Shown: positions 1 through 6,186, counted from the first letter of the stretch. The stretch is DNA of 8,627 nucleotides from Accumulibacter sp. (GCA_031284185.1 JAITAJ010000125.1:1-8627); one strand, 5' to 3'. Made by a program: numbers and translations. Notes: generated by a model not told the origin, from the sequence alone.

Positions 1-1252
1 CGTACATGGCATCGTCGGCGCTCTTCAGCAAGGAATCCTCGTCGTCACCGTGATCAGGATGGATGGCGACACCGATGCTGCAATCGATGTTCACGGTGAT
101 GCTGTCCGTGAGATCGAAAGGCAAACAGAGCGATTGGCGTATTTTTCTCGCCACTTTCGCGGCATCCCGGGTATTTCCGATCGTCGGCAGGATGGCGACG
201 AATTCGTCCCCGCCGATGCGCGCCAGGGTATCGGATTCGCGCAGGCACTTCTGCATCCGTTCGGAGACCGCCGCCAGCAGGATGTCTCCGATCGAATGCC
301 CGTACTCGTCATTGACCGGCTTGAAACGATCGAGGTCGATCATCAGCAGCCCGAATTTCGTACCCTTCCGGCGCGCCTGGATGATCGCCATGTGAATCCG
401 GTCATGGAACAGGCGCCGATTGGGAAGCTGGGTCAATGGGTCATAATTGGCCAGACGCAGTATCTCCGCCTGAGCGCGCGAGCGTTCGGTGATATCCGTC
501 GCCACGCAGCAGAACATGACGTCGCCGTGATCGTCGAAAAACACCGTGATGGTCAGCAGCACGGTCAGACGCAGGCCGTCCTTGCGGATATAGGTCCACT
601 CGCGTTCATCCGCCTGACCGATGGCCAGCGCCCTGGCAATCAGCGTGTAAGTATCCGCTACCACCGGAATGCACAATTCCTCGGTCAATTCCTCCGCCCG
701 CTTGCGCACCTCGTTGAGATCGTGGAAGAGCATCGGCGTATGTTTGCCGATGACCTCGTCGGCGGCGTACCCGAGCATCGTTTCCGCTCCCTGGCTGAAC
801 AAGATGATCTTGCCCCGGCTGTCGGCGACGATGACGGACTGGTGCAGCGCCTCCAGGATGGACGCGCTGATCCGCTCATGCTGGCGCAGGTCCCGCTCGC
901 TGCGCGCGCGCGCGTCCATGCCCTCTTCGAGCAATTTCAGGGCGGAACTGATCCGCGCGCACTCATCGCCATGCTGAAGCGAATGGTCTCTCGGCACGTC
1001 GCGGAAATACCTCTCCAGGAGAGCGTCGAGGCGCCACGAAATCATCCGCAGCGCGCCGAGGCGGACGAAAAACACGGACGAGGCGAGCAGCATCAGAACC
1101 AGGAACAGGCCGATGCCCATGAGGGCATAGTGTTCCGGGTCATGCGCCCTGCCGAGGTATCCGGCGAAAACGAGCGCAAGCGCCACCGATGCCACCATCA
1201 TCGATGCCACGAGAACACGCAGGGACAGTCCCGATAGAACCGTTTTTTTCAT
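1..1252 (-). CDS. Membrane-anchored PAS-GGDEF diguanylate cyclase, 3' end beyond the window
   Basis: This protein should make cyclic di-GMP from two GTP at the inner membrane. The visible 417 residues begin at ATG 1252 (MKKTVLSGLSLRVLV). Two hydrophobic segments lie near residues 12-34 and 42-63, with only a very short loop between them. A charged linker, possibly HAMP-like or coiled, covers about 64-128, a PAS domain about 130-255 (ending in DITERS), and a GGDEF domain starts near 266 (ANYDPLTQLPNRRLF). The active-site motif IGGDEF is intact (GGDEF at 347-351), the metal-binding Asp is D306 (MIDLD), and an inhibitory I-site RESD (338-341) lies exactly five residues before GGDEF. An active, feedback-inhibited enzyme is therefore expected. 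The reading frame is open to base 1 (ending SADDAMY); an EAL domain could follow outside the window. The Shine-Dalgarno is poor, and the start was chosen because it precedes the first membrane segment. It is divergent from the VanZ-like gene. Confidence 0.93.
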   Translation of the reverse strand, partial: MKKTVLSGLSLRVLVASMMVASVALALVFAGYLGRAHDPEHYALMGIGLFLVLMLLASSVFFVRLGALRMISWRLDALLERYFRDVPRDHSLQHGDECARISSALKLLEEGMDARARSERDLRQHERISASILEALHQSVIVADSRGKIILFSQGAETMLGYAADEVIGKHTPMLFHDLNEVRKRAEELTEELCIPVVADTYTLIARALAIGQADEREWTYIRKDGLRLTVLLTITVFFDDHGDVMFCCVATDITERSRAQAEILRLANYDPLTQLPNRRLFHDRIHMAIIQARRKGTKFGLLMIDLDRFKPVNDEYGHSIGDILLAAVSERMQKCLRESDTLARIGGDEFVAILPTIGNTRDAAKVARKIRQSLCLPFDLTDSITVNIDCSIGVAIHPDHGDDEDSLLKSADDAMY

Positions 1253-1307
1253 TGAGGAAGTAGACCGATGATTCGCGCTTTGGTTCTCCAGCGTCCATCC
1301 ACTATCC

Positions 1308-1327
1308 CGCGCCTCGATCGAGGCGCG
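1308..1327. promoter_or_regulatory. 20-bp perfect palindrome, candidate operator
   Basis: The two halves CGCGCCTCGA and TCGAGGCGCG are exact reverse complements with no spacer. The site is 56-75 bp upstream of the GGDEF gene start and about 170 bp upstream of the VanZ-like gene. On the plus strand it is followed by TTTTC, but no plus-strand gene ends before it, so a terminator role makes little sense. A dimeric regulator binding site is the more likely reading. No regulator is identified. Confidence 0.4.
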
Positions 1328-1397
1328 TTTTCGACGCGGGCGGCACATGATATCAGGATACAGGAGCGCGCAAAAAAATTCGATAGTTTACCCAATC

Positions 1398-1423
1398 TCC
1401 GGGCAATCCGGTAGCTGCCCGGA
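1398..1423. other. Hairpin in the GGDEF/VanZ divergent spacer
   Basis: TCCGGGCA (1398-1405) and TGCCCGGA (1416-1423) form an 8-bp perfect stem with a 10-nt loop. There is no T-run on either side, so it is not a standard terminator. It lies 70-95 bp before the VanZ-like start and could be an operator or a leader structure. The rest of the spacer (1253-1493) shows no gene. Confidence 0.35.
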
Positions 1424-1481
1424 CTGTTTCAGAAGACAGGGGACGGAAAACGATCGGTTAGCATCGTCCACGCGGGAAAGG

Positions 1482-1487
1482 TAAAAT
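1482..1487 (+). promoter_or_regulatory. Candidate -10 element (TAAAAT) of the VanZ-like gene
   Basis: TAAAAT ends six bases before the ATG at 1494, which would put the transcript start at or next to the start codon. The best upstream hexamer is a weak TTAGCA (1458-1463), 18 bp away. If the start codon is right, the mRNA would be leaderless or nearly so. The purine stretch GGGAAAGG at 1474-1481 could instead be a distant Shine-Dalgarno of a longer transcript. Confidence 0.35.
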
Positions 1488-1493
1488 CGGGCG

Positions 1494-2582
1494 ATGTGTC
1501 CCGGTACTCCACGAGCGGCGCCCTCCCAGGCCGACGGCGATTCCCCCTCCCCGTTGTTGCCGCGTTGCCTGACGATCGCGTACCTCGCGCTGATCCTCTG
1601 CGCCAGTCTGCATCCCTTTTCAGGATGGCGCGCTTCCGGCATTTCGCCCTTCGTCTTTCTCGAAGCCGGCTGGCCCCGCTACTGGACGCTGTTCGACCTG
1701 TCGATCAACGTCGCCGCGTACATCCCCTTCGGATTTCTTCTGGCGCAGAGTCTCGAACACCGCGCTGGCCGTTCGCGCGCTTCGCTGATTGCCTCCGTAT
1801 CCGGCGCGATATTGAGTTTCGCAATCGAAAGCCTCCAGTCCTATCTCCCCTCGCGGGTGCCATCCAACATCGACCTGCTGTGCAACAGTCTCGGAGCGTG
1901 CCTGGGGTCGATATCGTCGCTCTGCTGCGAGAGATTTTTCCTTGCCCGCGTCTTGCGCGCGCGACAGCCGCTCCTCTTCCCCGTTCCATACGCCGAATAT
2001 GGGCTGATCCTGATCGGCCTGTGGCTGCTGACCCAGCTTTCCCCGGAAACGCCCCTGTTCGGCGTCGGCGATCTTCGCCACATGCTCGATATTTCTCCGG
2101 CGCTTCCCTACGACGCGCCTTCGTTTTTCGCCCTGGAAACCGGCATCACCCTCTGCAACACCCTGGCCATCGGCCTGATCGCCAGCATCGTCTTTGCGGG
2201 AAGACGCGCCACGCCCCGCGCGCTGCCGCGGTTCTTTGCGGTCGCCCTGTCGATCAGGACGCTGGCCGCCGCGGCGCTCATCGAACCGGGAAGCGCCCTG
2301 GCCTGGCTGACGCCGGGCGCCGGCGCGGGGATCCTGTTGGGGGGCGCGGCGCTCATCCTCGCGCTGCTGCCGATCCGCATGCGCATCACCGTCGCCGGGA
2401 TGGCCTTGCTGACCGGAACCCTTCTGATCAACCTCGCGCCGCTCAATCCCTATTCCGTGGCGGCGCTGGCCGCCTGGCGGCAAGGGCATTTTCTGAACCT
2501 CAACGGCCTCACCCGCCTGGTCGCGAGCCTCTGGCCTTTCCCGGCGCTCATTTACCTGATCCTGCTTGGCCGGCGCCTGTAG
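1494..2582 (+). CDS. VanZ-family polytopic membrane protein
   Basis: This is a 362-residue integral membrane protein of the VanZ-like family. Members are named after the teicoplanin-resistance accessory protein VanZ, but most chromosomal members have no proven function. The family signature is in the N-terminal half: NVAAYIPFG (72-80) and, after a short segment, E112 and Q115 followed by LPSR and SNIDLLCNSLGACLG (about 124-138). About ten hydrophobic segments can be seen, near 25-42, 66-84, 97-115, 128-145, 169-182, 212-235, 246-263, 275-293, 298-315 and 341-358. The second half carries extra membrane segments beyond the VanZ core, as in the longer betaproteobacterial members. The ATG at 1494 is the first usable start; the first 24 residues are polar and Pro-rich, so a later start cannot be excluded. 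It ends 12 bp from the convergent rhodanese gene, with no terminator visible between them. Confidence 0.85.
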   Translation: MCPGTPRAAPSQADGDSPSPLLPRCLTIAYLALILCASLHPFSGWRASGISPFVFLEAGWPRYWTLFDLSINVAAYIPFGFLLAQSLEHRAGRSRASLIASVSGAILSFAIESLQSYLPSRVPSNIDLLCNSLGACLGSISSLCCERFFLARVLRARQPLLFPVPYAEYGLILIGLWLLTQLSPETPLFGVGDLRHMLDISPALPYDAPSFFALETGITLCNTLAIGLIASIVFAGRRATPRALPRFFAVALSIRTLAAAALIEPGSALAWLTPGAGAGILLGGAALILALLPIRMRITVAGMALLTGTLLINLAPLNPYSVAALAAWRQGHFLNLNGLTRLVASLWPFPALIYLILLGRRL

Positions 2583-2594
2583 CCCGGCTCTGAT

Positions 2595-3089
2595 TCACTG
2601 CGACCAGGGCAGACCGCGCACCTTCCACCCCGCGATGACGCGCTGGCCCGCCTCGTTCTTGTCGCCTTCAAAGCCTTCCAGCACGTCGAAGCAATTCTGG
2701 AAACCCTCCGACGCCAACAGCTCGCCCGCTTCCTTCGAGCGGACGCCCGAACGGCACAGCAACAGAATCACGTCGTCCGGCAGGAAGGTCCTCTTGACGT
2801 CGCGCAGAAAGCGCGGGTTGAGTTCCCAGTCCTGGAACAAACGCCACGCTATCTCGACGGCGCCGGGCACGCGCCCGATCAGGGTCAATTCTTCCGTCGT
2901 GCGGACATCGACCAGTCTGGCCCCCGGGCACTCCCGGACGACGCGCCACGCTTCCCCGGGAGTGAGCTGGCCGCGATAGGCGGCGCCGTCTTCCCGGGCG
3001 CGGCTCTCGGCGCGGCGGAAGACGTCATCCAGGCTCTCATTGGCGCACATTGCGGAAACATCCACGATTTCTGCTTCCGACGCGGACAT
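2595..3089 (-). CDS. Single-domain rhodanese-like sulfurtransferase
   Basis: A cytoplasmic, 164-residue rhodanese-fold protein that probably moves a sulfane sulfur through a cysteine persulfide. The domain covers about residues 42-160. It includes the CH2A-like stretch LVDVRTTEEL (59-68) and the active-site loop CRSGVRS (112-118) with nucleophile C112. This loop has the usual length for thiosulfate-type sulfurtransferases, so the protein is likely active; donor and acceptor cannot be read from sequence. The first 40 residues are acidic and polar and lie outside the fold. The start at 3089 was chosen over an in-frame ATG at 3113 because a perfect AGGAGGTGA sits just before 3089. A promoter candidate is visible 60 bp upstream. 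The gene lies on the same strand as the EAL-like gene, 138 bp downstream of it. Confidence 0.88.
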   Translation of the reverse strand: MSASEAEIVDVSAMCANESLDDVFRRAESRAREDGAAYRGQLTPGEAWRVVRECPGARLVDVRTTEELTLIGRVPGAVEIAWRLFQDWELNPRFLRDVKRTFLPDDVILLLCRSGVRSKEAGELLASEGFQNCFDVLEGFEGDKNEAGQRVIAGWKVRGLPWSQ

Positions 3090-3091
3090 GG

Positions 3092-3100
3092 TCACCTCCT
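3092..3100 (-). promoter_or_regulatory. Strong Shine-Dalgarno deciding the rhodanese start
   Basis: On the minus strand AGGAGGTGA is followed by CC and then ATG at 3089. It lies inside the longer reading frame that could start at 3113, which makes the shorter protein the correct one. It is the strongest ribosome binding site in the window. Confidence 0.8.
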
Positions 3101-3147
3101 GCTGTTCTGGCATCCGCTTCGATGATCAATGTTTATCGAACCGCGTG

Positions 3148-3176
3148 ATCATAGCCATCCGCCGGCGGGAATCGAA
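3148..3176 (-). promoter_or_regulatory. Candidate promoter of the rhodanese gene, with palindrome in the spacer
   Basis: Reading the minus strand, TTCGAT (3171-3176) and TATGAT (3148-3153) are separated by 17 bp. The -10 is one base from consensus and the -35 is weak. A perfect 10-bp palindrome CCGCCGGCGG (3159-3168) lies between the two boxes, where a repressor could sit. The 5' leader would be about 50 nt. Confidence 0.45.
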
Positions 3177-3227
3177 AGATTTTCTCCTGCTTTGCTTATT
3201 CGCTTTGGTGATATGCGCCGGCGCGAA

Positions 3228-4025
3228 TCACGACGCTTCCAGCAGGCGCGTCTGCGTGGACTCGGTGCGCAGGTCGAAACCGGCTTCGAGAATCTTCGGG
3301 CGCGGCAGCGGGTGATCCTCGCCGCGCACCAGCGCCGAAACCTTCATCGAATGCAGCGCGTCGACATAGCGGCGGATCGTGGCGAGTTTCGCGCGTTCGG
3401 CGGATCGCGGATACGCCAGGCTGACGATCGTCGGGCCCGCCTCGCGCACCCTGTCCAGACTTGGCGGATGCCATCCGCCGCCCGCCAGCGCGATACCGTA
3501 GCCACGCAATTTGTAATCGGCGATCGCCCGCAGAAAGCGCTTCGGATCGTCACCTTCCCGCGCGCCGAGTTCGAGGGTGATCTCATTGGGCAGCAAACCG
3601 CACGCGCACAGGATTTCCTCGAACGCCAGGCCGTGATTCCGGGTGACGCTGGCGACGTGTCGCGGATGCACCTTGAGCAGCAACAGTCCGCGCGATCCGC
3701 GATCGAGGTAGGTCAAGTAATTCAGCGTGTGCAGCGTGCGCGTCAGGCGGTCGACGAAAACGAATTCCTCGCTGTTTTCAGGCAACGCGAATACCGTCGA
3801 CTCATCGACGCGCCGGCAGACGTTTTCCACCGTGGCCAGCAGACGCGCCGCATGGCCGCGAACGCCGCCGGACGTCTCGACGATCGGCAGGAATTCCGAC
3901 TCCAGACACAGATGGCGATACCTGACCAGGACGCGGCCGCTTTCGGAATGGAAGAACGGCGGAGCCAGTCGTGGCCGGGAAGGAAACCGCGCGTTCAGAT
4001 AGCGGATGAAGTCGGTCAGGGGCAT
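3228..4025 (-). CDS. Degenerate EAL-domain protein, probably catalytically inactive
   Basis: A 265-residue cytoplasmic protein that resembles an EAL (cyclic-di-GMP phosphodiesterase) domain in layout but not in active site. EFLPIVETSGGVRG (44-57) matches the strand before the EAL signature, yet the signature itself reads HAARLL, with the catalytic Glu position occupied by A59. In VHPRHVA (119-125) the usual metal-binding Asn position is K118. The ELTE-like segment is LELGARE (151-157). The DDFG position is IALAGGG (178-184), so both Asp residues are gone. The KID segment is also unrecognisable (IVSLAYPRS). A nucleotide-binding or protein-binding role is therefore more likely than hydrolysis. 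The start at ATG 4025 has GAGG eight bases upstream; an in-frame GTG at 4034 overlaps that ribosome site and is disfavoured. The gene is divergent from the serine acetyltransferase. Confidence 0.75.
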   Translation of the reverse strand: MPLTDFIRYLNARFPSRPRLAPPFFHSESGRVLVRYRHLCLESEFLPIVETSGGVRGHAARLLATVENVCRRVDESTVFALPENSEEFVFVDRLTRTLHTLNYLTYLDRGSRGLLLLKVHPRHVASVTRNHGLAFEEILCACGLLPNEITLELGAREGDDPKRFLRAIADYKLRGYGIALAGGGWHPPSLDRVREAGPTIVSLAYPRSAERAKLATIRRYVDALHSMKVSALVRGEDHPLPRPKILEAGFDLRTESTQTRLLEAS

Positions 4026-4168
4026 GGCGGACACCTCGGGGAAACGGCCTGGGATCGGGATTCAAACCATACGCATACCAGGCGGCGACAGGAACGATTT
4101 TGTTTTCACTAGCATATGGCCTTGACCGGCATATCCGGCGCGGTGATATACATATGCGAATTCAATCG

Positions 4169-4197
4169 TTGGAAACCCGGCCGATCGCTGCTACATT
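4169..4197 (+). promoter_or_regulatory. Promoter of the serine acetyltransferase gene
   Basis: TTGGAA (4169-4174) and TACATT (4192-4197) are separated by exactly 17 bp, and a TGC just before the -10 gives an extended -10. The transcript would start near 4204, with a leader of about 48 nt. A second candidate, TTGACC (4122-4127) with TATACA (4147-4152) preceded by TGA, has a long 19-bp spacer and is weaker. The rest of the spacer 4026-4252 holds no gene. Confidence 0.55.
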
Positions 4198-4252
4198 CCC
4201 GCGCCATCGACCGCCCCGCTTCCCCTTTTCCTTCAGTTTCGAGGATTCAGGA

Positions 4253-5245
4253 ATGTCCACCCTGCCGCTCAGGAACAGCGAGATCGCCAACTCCCGGTGG
4301 AATCTGGCGCAACTCGTCTCAGAGTTGCGCGTTTCGCGCGAGACGACGCACCGCGTGCGTCACAAGGGCCGCATCCGCGAACTGCCCTCGCGCGTCGTTC
4401 TCGAACAGATCGTCACGGACCTGGCCGCGGCGTTGTTTCCCACGCACTATGGAAACCGGGACCTGACGGACGAAAGCGTCGACTATTTCGTCGGAAACAC
4501 CCTGAATACCGCGCTCACCGACCTTACGGAGCAGGTTCGGCGCGGACTGTTTTTCGCGTCCGATGAAGAGATCGAAAACGACGCCGATCTCCGCCGGAAG
4601 GCCATCGGGATCACACGCGCCTTTGCCGCCCGCCTTCCCGCCATTCGCGCCCTGCTGGTCAGCGACCTGCATGCCACCTACCAGGGAGACCCGGCGGCGG
4701 GCAGCTATTCCGAGATACTGCTTTGCTATCCGGGCGTGGCCGCCACCATCTACCATCGTGTGGCGCACACCCTGCGCGAACTGGGCGTGAGCTTCCTGGC
4801 CAGGCTGATTTCCGACATCGCGCACTCGAAAACCGGCATCGACATCCATCCGGGCGCCCGGATCGGCGGGCATTTCTGCGTCGATCACGGTACCGGCGTC
4901 GTGATCGGCGAAACCGCGATCATTGGCGAGCGCGTCCGGCTCTATCAGGCCGTGACGCTCGGCGCCAGGCGCTTCCCGGCGGACGAAAACGGCCAACTGA
5001 TCAAGGGCGGGGAACGTCATCCGATCGTGGAAGACGACGTAGTCATCTATGCCGGCGCCACCGTGCTCGGGCGCATCACCATCGGGCGCGGTTCGAGCAT
5101 CGGCGGCAACGTCTGGCTGACGCACAGCGTCCCGCCGGGGAGCAACATCACGCAGGCCGGTTTCACCCAGGCGGCACTTGACAGAGGACAGAGGGTTGAG
5201 AAGACAGAAGACAGATTGGCTTGGGCGCTTCGCGCCGGGGAATGA
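4253..5245 (+). CDS. cysE: Serine O-acetyltransferase (CysE/EpsC type) with repeat-derived C-terminus
   Basis: This enzyme acetylates L-serine with acetyl-CoA to O-acetylserine, the committed step of cysteine synthesis. The protein is 330 residues. An alpha-helical N-terminal region (about 1-185) leads into a left-handed beta-helix of hexapeptide repeats (about 190-300). The catalytic signature DIHPGARIGGHFCVDHGTGVV carries D197, H199 and the D211-H212 pair that corresponds to the CysE catalytic His. GERHPIVEDDVVI (253-265) and VPPGSNITQA (293-302) match the longer, EpsC-like branch, so epsC is an equally fair name. ATG 4253 was chosen because GAGG lies eight bases upstream and the conserved protein starts there; the frame is open upstream to 4100 without conserved sequence. 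From about residue 310 the sequence (DRGQRVEKTEDRLAWALRAGE) is encoded by the 87-bp repeat, which also supplies the stop codon. It is unlikely to be part of the ancestral fold. Confidence 0.92.
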   Translation: MSTLPLRNSEIANSRWNLAQLVSELRVSRETTHRVRHKGRIRELPSRVVLEQIVTDLAAALFPTHYGNRDLTDESVDYFVGNTLNTALTDLTEQVRRGLFFASDEEIENDADLRRKAIGITRAFAARLPAIRALLVSDLHATYQGDPAAGSYSEILLCYPGVAATIYHRVAHTLRELGVSFLARLISDIAHSKTGIDIHPGARIGGHFCVDHGTGVVIGETAIIGERVRLYQAVTLGARRFPADENGQLIKGGERHPIVEDDVVIYAGATVLGRITIGRGSSIGGNVWLTHSVPPGSNITQAGFTQAALDRGQRVEKTEDRLAWALRAGE

Positions 5246-5467
5246 AGGAAAAACCGAGTGATCGGGGTCAGAGGACAGAGGGTTGAGAAGACAGAAGACA
5301 GATTGGCTTGGGCGCTTCGCGCCGGGGGATGAACGAAAAACCGAGTGATCGGGGTCAGAGGACAGAGGGTTGAGAAGACAGAAAATAGATCGGCTTGGGC
5401 GCTTCGCGCCGAGGGATGAACGAAAAACCGAGCGCTCGGATTCAGAGGACAGAAGATAGAAATTGGC
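5182..5467 (+). repeat. 87-bp tandem repeat, three full copies plus a short fourth
   Basis: Copies begin at 5182, 5269, 5356 and 5443, each exactly 87 bp apart, always with CAGAGGACAGA. Copies 1 and 2 differ at two bases; copy 3 differs from copy 2 at about eight. The unit has a purine-rich head (CAGAGGACAGAGGGTTGAG, then AAGACAGAAGACAGA), a GC hairpin GGCGCTTCGCGCC, and a tail GAACGAAAAACCGA followed by four variable bases and TCGG. The fourth copy keeps only the head and ATTGGCT before unique sequence begins at the lipoprotein promoter. The period is a multiple of three, so reading frames stay open through it. The same unit recurs after glmM. No coding role of its own, transposase or insertion duplications are visible. 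Confidence 0.93.
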
Positions 5468-5473
5468 TATACT
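5468..5473 (+). promoter_or_regulatory. Candidate -10 element (TATACT) of the NlpC/P60 gene
   Basis: TATACT ends seven bases before ATG 5481, placing the transcript start within a base or two of the start codon. No Shine-Dalgarno is visible. No good -35 box lies upstream; the sequence 17 bp away is repeat DNA (GAGGAC). The -10 begins exactly where the last, partial repeat copy ends (repeat TTGGCTTGG becomes TTGGCTATACT). Confidence 0.4.
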
Positions 5474-5480
5474 GGCCCGC

Positions 5481-5975
5481 ATGTGGAAACGATCATTCCT
5501 TCTCGCGTGTACGTCGGCATGCCTTCTCAGCGCTTGCGGCGGCCTGTTTCCGACGGGGGAACCCGGACCTGCGCCTTCGACGCGACCGCGCGCGTCCGCG
5601 CTCGGGCGGGAAGTCAGCCTGTACGCCCTGGGACTGATCGACACCGGCTATCGCTTCGGCGGCAAGAACCCCGAAGCCGGCCTCGATTGCAGCGGCATGG
5701 TGACCTACGTATTCAGACAGGCCGCGGGCCTGAAACTCAGCGGTAACGCGGCGGACATCGCCCGGCGAGGACGCCCGATCCGCCGCGCGGACATGCGCCC
5801 GGGCGACCTGGCATTTTTCAACACACGCAACGCGCCATTCTCCCACGTCGGAATTTACATCGGCGACGACCGATTCATCCACGCGCCATCGAGCAACGGC
5901 CGCGTGCGCATCGACAAGATGAGCGCGCGCTACTACGCGCAACGCTTCAGCGCCGCGCGCGCCTACTTCGATTGA
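5481..5975 (+). CDS. NlpC/P60-family lipoprotein, peptidoglycan endopeptidase
   Basis: A 164-residue envelope lipoprotein predicted to cleave cross-link or stem peptides in peptidoglycan, like E. coli MepS/NlpC. A short signal peptide (WKRSF followed by a hydrophobic stretch) ends in the lipobox LSAC, so C19 would be lipidated. The next residue is Gly, not Asp, which favours outer-membrane sorting. A Pro-rich linker runs to about residue 40. The NlpC/P60 domain (about 44-160) carries the catalytic Cys in LDCSGMVTYVF (C70), the catalytic His in SHVGIYIGDD (H122) and a third polar residue at H134 (RFIHAPS). Length and motifs are normal, so it is likely active. ATG 5481 was preferred to an in-frame TTG at 5463 because it gives a proper signal peptide. 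It follows the acetyltransferase by 235 bp, nearly all of it repeat. Confidence 0.9.
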   Translation: MWKRSFLLACTSACLLSACGGLFPTGEPGPAPSTRPRASALGREVSLYALGLIDTGYRFGGKNPEAGLDCSGMVTYVFRQAAGLKLSGNAADIARRGRPIRRADMRPGDLAFFNTRNAPFSHVGIYIGDDRFIHAPSSNGRVRIDKMSARYYAQRFSAARAYFD

Positions 5976-5979
5976 TTTC

Positions 5980-6002
5980 ATGAACCGAAAAAACCGAGCG
6001 CA
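5980..6002 (+). repeat. Degraded tail of the 87-bp repeat after the lipoprotein gene
   Basis: ATGAACCGAAAAAACCGAGCG, starting about five bases after the lipoprotein stop codon, matches the repeat tail (ATGAACGAAAAACCGAGCG) apart from two added bases. The second half of the palindrome is lost (CAGCC instead of CTCGG). It is most simply a truncated copy of the element, so repeat DNA flanks the lipoprotein gene on both sides. Confidence 0.5.
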
Positions 6003-6186
6003 GCCGGATAGGCGCAGACCGTGCTTGATCGGAATCCCGCGCCGCCGTTGAAGCGGCAGAGAGGGAAAAGGATTGGGCGTGTAACCGAATCTCGGTTACG
6101 TTACTCAGCGAATCGTGCGTAAACATGCCAAAACACCAGAAAACACTTGGGCGTATCTGTTCTTCGCCAACGCCCTCCAACATTCG
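6003..6186. other. Non-coding stretch with a perfect hairpin
   Basis: I see no gene here. GTAACCGA (6081-6088) and TCGGTTAC (6092-6099) form an 8-bp perfect stem with a 3-nt loop but have no T-run. A weaker stem, GCCGC/GCGGC with a 7-nt loop, lies at 6041-6057. Either could end transcription of the lipoprotein gene weakly. Base composition becomes less GC-rich from about 6060 onward, which fits foreign DNA. Confidence 0.4.

Larger units (their letters stand above)
3090..3227. other. Intergenic spacer between EAL-like and rhodanese genes
   Basis: There is no gene here. The spacer contains the rhodanese promoter candidate and two short palindromes, CCGCCGGCGG (3159-3168) and GCGCCGGCGC (3215-3224). 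The second starts just after the EAL-like stop codon and could form a weak hairpin, but it has no T-run, so no convincing terminator is present. Confidence 0.5.

Noticed and set aside
50..1237. 395-codon open frame on the plus strand
   Set aside because: It is the antisense shadow of the PAS-GGDEF gene, whose minus-strand frame shows clear family motifs; the plus product has no recognisable domain.
1429..1443. Possible worn repeat copy (TCAGAAGACAGGGGA) before the VanZ-like gene
   Set aside because: Only a short purine-rich stretch matches; the hairpin and tail modules are absent, so chance is likely.
1496..2593. 365-codon open frame overlapping the VanZ-like gene in another frame
   Set aside because: Arg/Pro/Ala-rich product typical of a GC-rich shadow frame; the frame starting at 1494 has membrane segments and VanZ motifs.
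3129..4112. 327-codon plus-strand open frame
   Set aside because: Antisense shadow of the EAL-like gene; no domain and low-complexity composition.
5182..5467. CRISPR array
   Set aside because: The whole 87-bp unit is nearly identical between copies, with no unique spacers of constant length and no cas genes.
4319..5644. 441-codon minus-strand open frame with a 29-residue repeated peptide
   Set aside because: It is antisense to the acetyltransferase; the peptide repeat only reflects the 87-bp unit staying open because its length is a multiple of three. No start signal or domain was seen.
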